64,000 nt of DNA, taken from Paenibacillus senegalimassiliensis (lineage in GTDB: Bacteria; Bacillota; Bacilli; Paenibacillales; Paenibacillaceae). The notes under the pieces are model-generated. The model was not told the origin of the DNA and ran no database searches. It saw only the letters and a list, made by a program, of their open reading frames with translations. Where the stretch lies: positions 186,001 to 250,000 of the forward strand of contig NZ_LN909042.1 in the NCBI RefSeq assembly GCF_001486585.1, written 5' to 3'. Position numbers and translations under genes: made by a program. Below are positions 62,200 to 64,000 of this stretch, in pieces. The first letter of the stretch is position 1, and each line of letters starts with the position of its first letter.

Positions 62200-63092
62200 T
62201 TATTGTTCCCTCCCCGGCTAAGTACGAATTGTTGCAGACCTACGACGGCAATGACAAACAGCAGCAAAATAATGCTCATAGCCGAGGCCAGCCCGTAATG
62301 ACTATAAGCAAAGGCTGTGTCGATGACCCGCTGAACGTAGGTCTGACTTGCCCCGGCGGGTCCGCCCTTGGTCAACACGAACGGCAGGTCGAAGACTTCC
62401 AGCGCCCCCGTCACGGTAAGGAACAGGTTCAGTTGAATGACCGGCTTCATATTTGGCAAGGTGATGCGCCAGAAGGTTTGCGGGCCATTTGCTCCGTCGA
62501 TACGAGCAGCTTCGTAGATATCCTTCGGTATGGCTTGCAGCGCGGCAATATAGATGACCATGTTATAGCCCATGAACCGCCACAGGCCGGTGGAAGCCAG
62601 CGAATAGTTCACGAGCCCGGCTGTTCCCAGCCAACTGGTCTCGCCGAGCTTGTTCAGGCCGAGACTTTGCAGGAATAGATTGAGCGAACCTTGGGTAGTG
62701 TCGAACACGTAGCCGAACATAAAGGCCACCGCTACAGCATTCATAATGTAGGGCAGGAACAGCAGTAGCCGAAAGCCATTACGCCCGCGCAGGCGGCCGT
62801 TCAGAATGACCGCGAAATAGATCGCGATGATATTTTGCAGAATGCCCATGACAAAATAAGCAAAGTTGTGGGTGAACACGCCGAAGATATCTGGATTGGA
62901 GAACACCTCTTTGTAATTAGCGAGGCCGACCCAGGGCTTCTCCGGACTATACCCGTCCCAGTCGGTGAAGCTGAACATGACCAGCTTGGCGGCGGGATAA
63001 TAGGTGAATAGCAGAAGCAGGGTAAGTGGCACCAACAGGAAGGAGATGATGATCCAATTCTTCTGCATCTTGTAGGACAGGGTTCCAAACAT
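62196..63092 (-). CDS. Carbohydrate ABC importer permease 1 (CUT1), second importer
   Basis: A 298-residue permease with six helices and EAA loop EAARIDGANGPQTFWRITLP. It follows the binding-protein gene after a 139-bp gap holding two long hairpins. No ATPase gene is present in the operon. Confidence 0.93.
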   Translation of the reverse strand: MFGTLSYKMQKNWIIISFLLVPLTLLLLFTYYPAAKLVMFSFTDWDGYSPEKPWVGLANYKEVFSNPDIFGVFTHNFAYFVMGILQNIIAIYFAVILNGRLRGRNGFRLLLFLPYIMNAVAVAFMFGYVFDTTQGSLNLFLQSLGLNKLGETSWLGTAGLVNYSLASTGLWRFMGYNMVIYIAALQAIPKDIYEAARIDGANGPQTFWRITLPNMKPVIQLNLFLTVTGALEVFDLPFVLTKGGPAGASQTYVQRVIDTAFAYSHYGLASAMSIILLLFVIAVVGLQQFVLSRGGNNK

Positions 63093-63110
63093 GTGATTCC
63101 CTCTTTTCTA

Positions 63111-63146
63111 CAAAATGGATTATCGACGGGGCGATAACCCATTTTG
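63111..63146 (-). other. 14-bp intercistronic hairpin between binding protein and permease
   Basis: CAAAATGG-A-TTATCG (63111-63125) pairs with CGATAA-C-CCATTTTG (63132-63146), one mismatch, 6-base loop, no T-run past it. Probably stabilises the binding-protein mRNA or limits read-through to the permeases. Confidence 0.7.
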
Positions 63147-63163
63147 TTCCTTAGCTGCTTGCC

Positions 63164-63215
63164 AGGGCGTGCTTGCTGTTCTCAAGCTCTCAGTCACATC
63201 TTGTTAGCACGCCCT
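63164..63215 (-). other. Second intercistronic hairpin after the binding protein
   Basis: AGGGCGTGCT (63164-63173) pairs with AGCACGCCCT (63206-63215) across a 32-base loop, 17 bp beyond the binding-protein stop codon. Confidence 0.55.
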
Positions 63216-63231
63216 CCAGCAGCAATACATT

Positions 63232-64000
63232 TTAGTAGCCTAGCTCACCCTTGGCCTTGGCCCAGGCTTTGTTCCATTTATCGAGTACAGTTTGCGGGTC
63301 TTTGGCCAGTACAAATTCCTGTGCAATGGCAGGGAGGTCGATTTGTGCCTTGTTGCGAATTTCAATTACCTTCGTATCATCCGGCACGCCCTCTTGGAGG
63401 TCTACGCCGGTGGCCTGGAATTCAGCCAATTGGGTCAGCTTGGATTCACGGCCCGCAAGCGGCGAGATGAATCCGGCAAAATCTTCATAACCTGAATCCT
63501 CCAGCATCCATTTCAGGAAGGCCTTTGTGGCATCCAGATTCTTGCTGTCTTTATTGACGGCATAGAAGAAGTCGGGGTTGAAGGCGGCCCGCACATCTCC
63601 GGAATTATCGAAGGGAAGCGGGAAGAAGCCGATATTATCCGATTCCGCGCCTACGCCGATAACCTGATTAATGACCCAGTTGCCGAGAAAATACATGGCC
63701 ATTTTGCCGTTCGCCAGGTCTTTCTTCGACTGCTCCCAGTTGGTAGAGTTGATGTCCTTCTCCAGATAGCCCTGATCAGCCAGCTCTTTGAGCAGGGACA
63801 TCGCTTTGCCGTAGCCGTTATCCATCGTAAATGGAGTATCCGTATTAATGATTTCATTGGAGAAGTCTTTGTTATTCTCAATGACCCGAGGCATATCGTA
63901 CACCCAACTGCCAAGCGGCCATTTGTCCTTGAAGTTGGAGGATAACGGGATGACGCCCTGTTGCTTCAGCTTCTCACAGGCCGCGAGGAATTCATCCCAA
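63232..64000 (-). CDS. Extracellular carbohydrate-binding protein, C-terminal part (5' end outside window)
   Basis: The frame is open to the window edge: upstream of the GTG at 63903 it reads WDEFLAACEKLKQQGVIP and on, so the gene continues past 64000 and only about 255 residues are visible. Blocks NGKMAMYFLGNWVINQ and GFFPLPFDNSGD are those of family-1 solute-binding proteins. It is the first visible gene of the operon that continues with two permeases and a YesMN pair. The N-terminal lipobox lies outside the window. Confidence 0.9.
   Translation of the reverse strand, partial: WDEFLAACEKLKQQGVIPLSSNFKDKWPLGSWVYDMPRVIENNKDFSNEIINTDTPFTMDNGYGKAMSLLKELADQGYLEKDINSTNWEQSKKDLANGKMAMYFLGNWVINQVIGVGAESDNIGFFPLPFDNSGDVRAAFNPDFFYAVNKDSKNLDATKAFLKWMLEDSGYEDFAGFISPLAGRESKLTQLAEFQATGVDLQEGVPDDTKVIEIRNKAQIDLPAIAQEFVLAKDPQTVLDKWNKAWAKAKGELGY

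Overview
The window comes from a moderate-GC Gram-positive Bacillota, most likely Paenibacillus or a close relative. Supporting signs are strong purine-rich Shine-Dalgarno sites, a spore-coat transglutaminase, a Spo0E-like phosphatase, a KimA potassium importer behind a c-di-AMP riboswitch, lipobox solute-binding proteins, several YesM/YesN-type two-component systems beside sugar ABC importers, and an AimR/AloR-like regulator with an overlapping signal-peptide gene. Genus assignment is inference. I saw no rRNA, tRNA, CRISPR array, transposase or prophage genes.

Layout. 1-4470: end of a YdjH/YdjI-type membrane-stress pair, small proteins, a Gly-rich protein with an Sm-like N-terminus, and a divergent MerR/aldo-keto reductase pair. 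4560-14000: housekeeping genes (udk, P-type Ca2+ ATPase, threonine aldolase-like enzyme, riboswitch-kimA, tgl, YjbR-like protein, membrane-anchored thiol oxidoreductase). 14271-18906 (minus strand): a compact RiPP operon of the sactipeptide type: a 44-residue four-cysteine precursor too short for routine ORF calling, two radical SAM/SPASM enzymes and an ABC exporter. 19133-22685: a flavinylated lipoprotein reductase, then a CPBP protease and TetR gene behind a 38-bp operator-like palindrome. 22852-31892: YesMN two-component system, carbohydrate ABC importer and a GH31 alpha-xylosidase. 31978-34494: a two-component system flanked by two small membrane proteins, one of 31 residues overlapping the kinase stop. 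34696-36509: peptide quorum-sensing pair (AloR/AloP-like) and a Spo0E-like phosphatase. 36543-46098: oleate hydratase with a TetR regulator, then a TolC-like/adaptor/RND efflux set with its own TetR. 46464-49477: an AT-rich pair made of a propeptide-only secreted protein and a secreted subtilase with the same N-terminus. 49571-57937: three-component sugar sensing (binding protein, kinase, regulator) with an XylFGH/MmsAB-type importer. 58045-64000: a second carbohydrate ABC importer in one operon with its YesMN pair; its binding protein runs off the window.

Much of the window is about sensing and importing plant-derived sugars (xylose and xyloglucan fragments are the likeliest theme), interspersed with accessory units for peer signalling and competition. 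The most interesting candidates for undescribed biology are the four-cysteine sactipeptide cluster, the AloR/AloP-like pair, the subtilase with a stand-alone propeptide protein, and the kinase-coupled 31-residue membrane protein. All functional statements are from sequence reading and recalled family knowledge; no database search was run.
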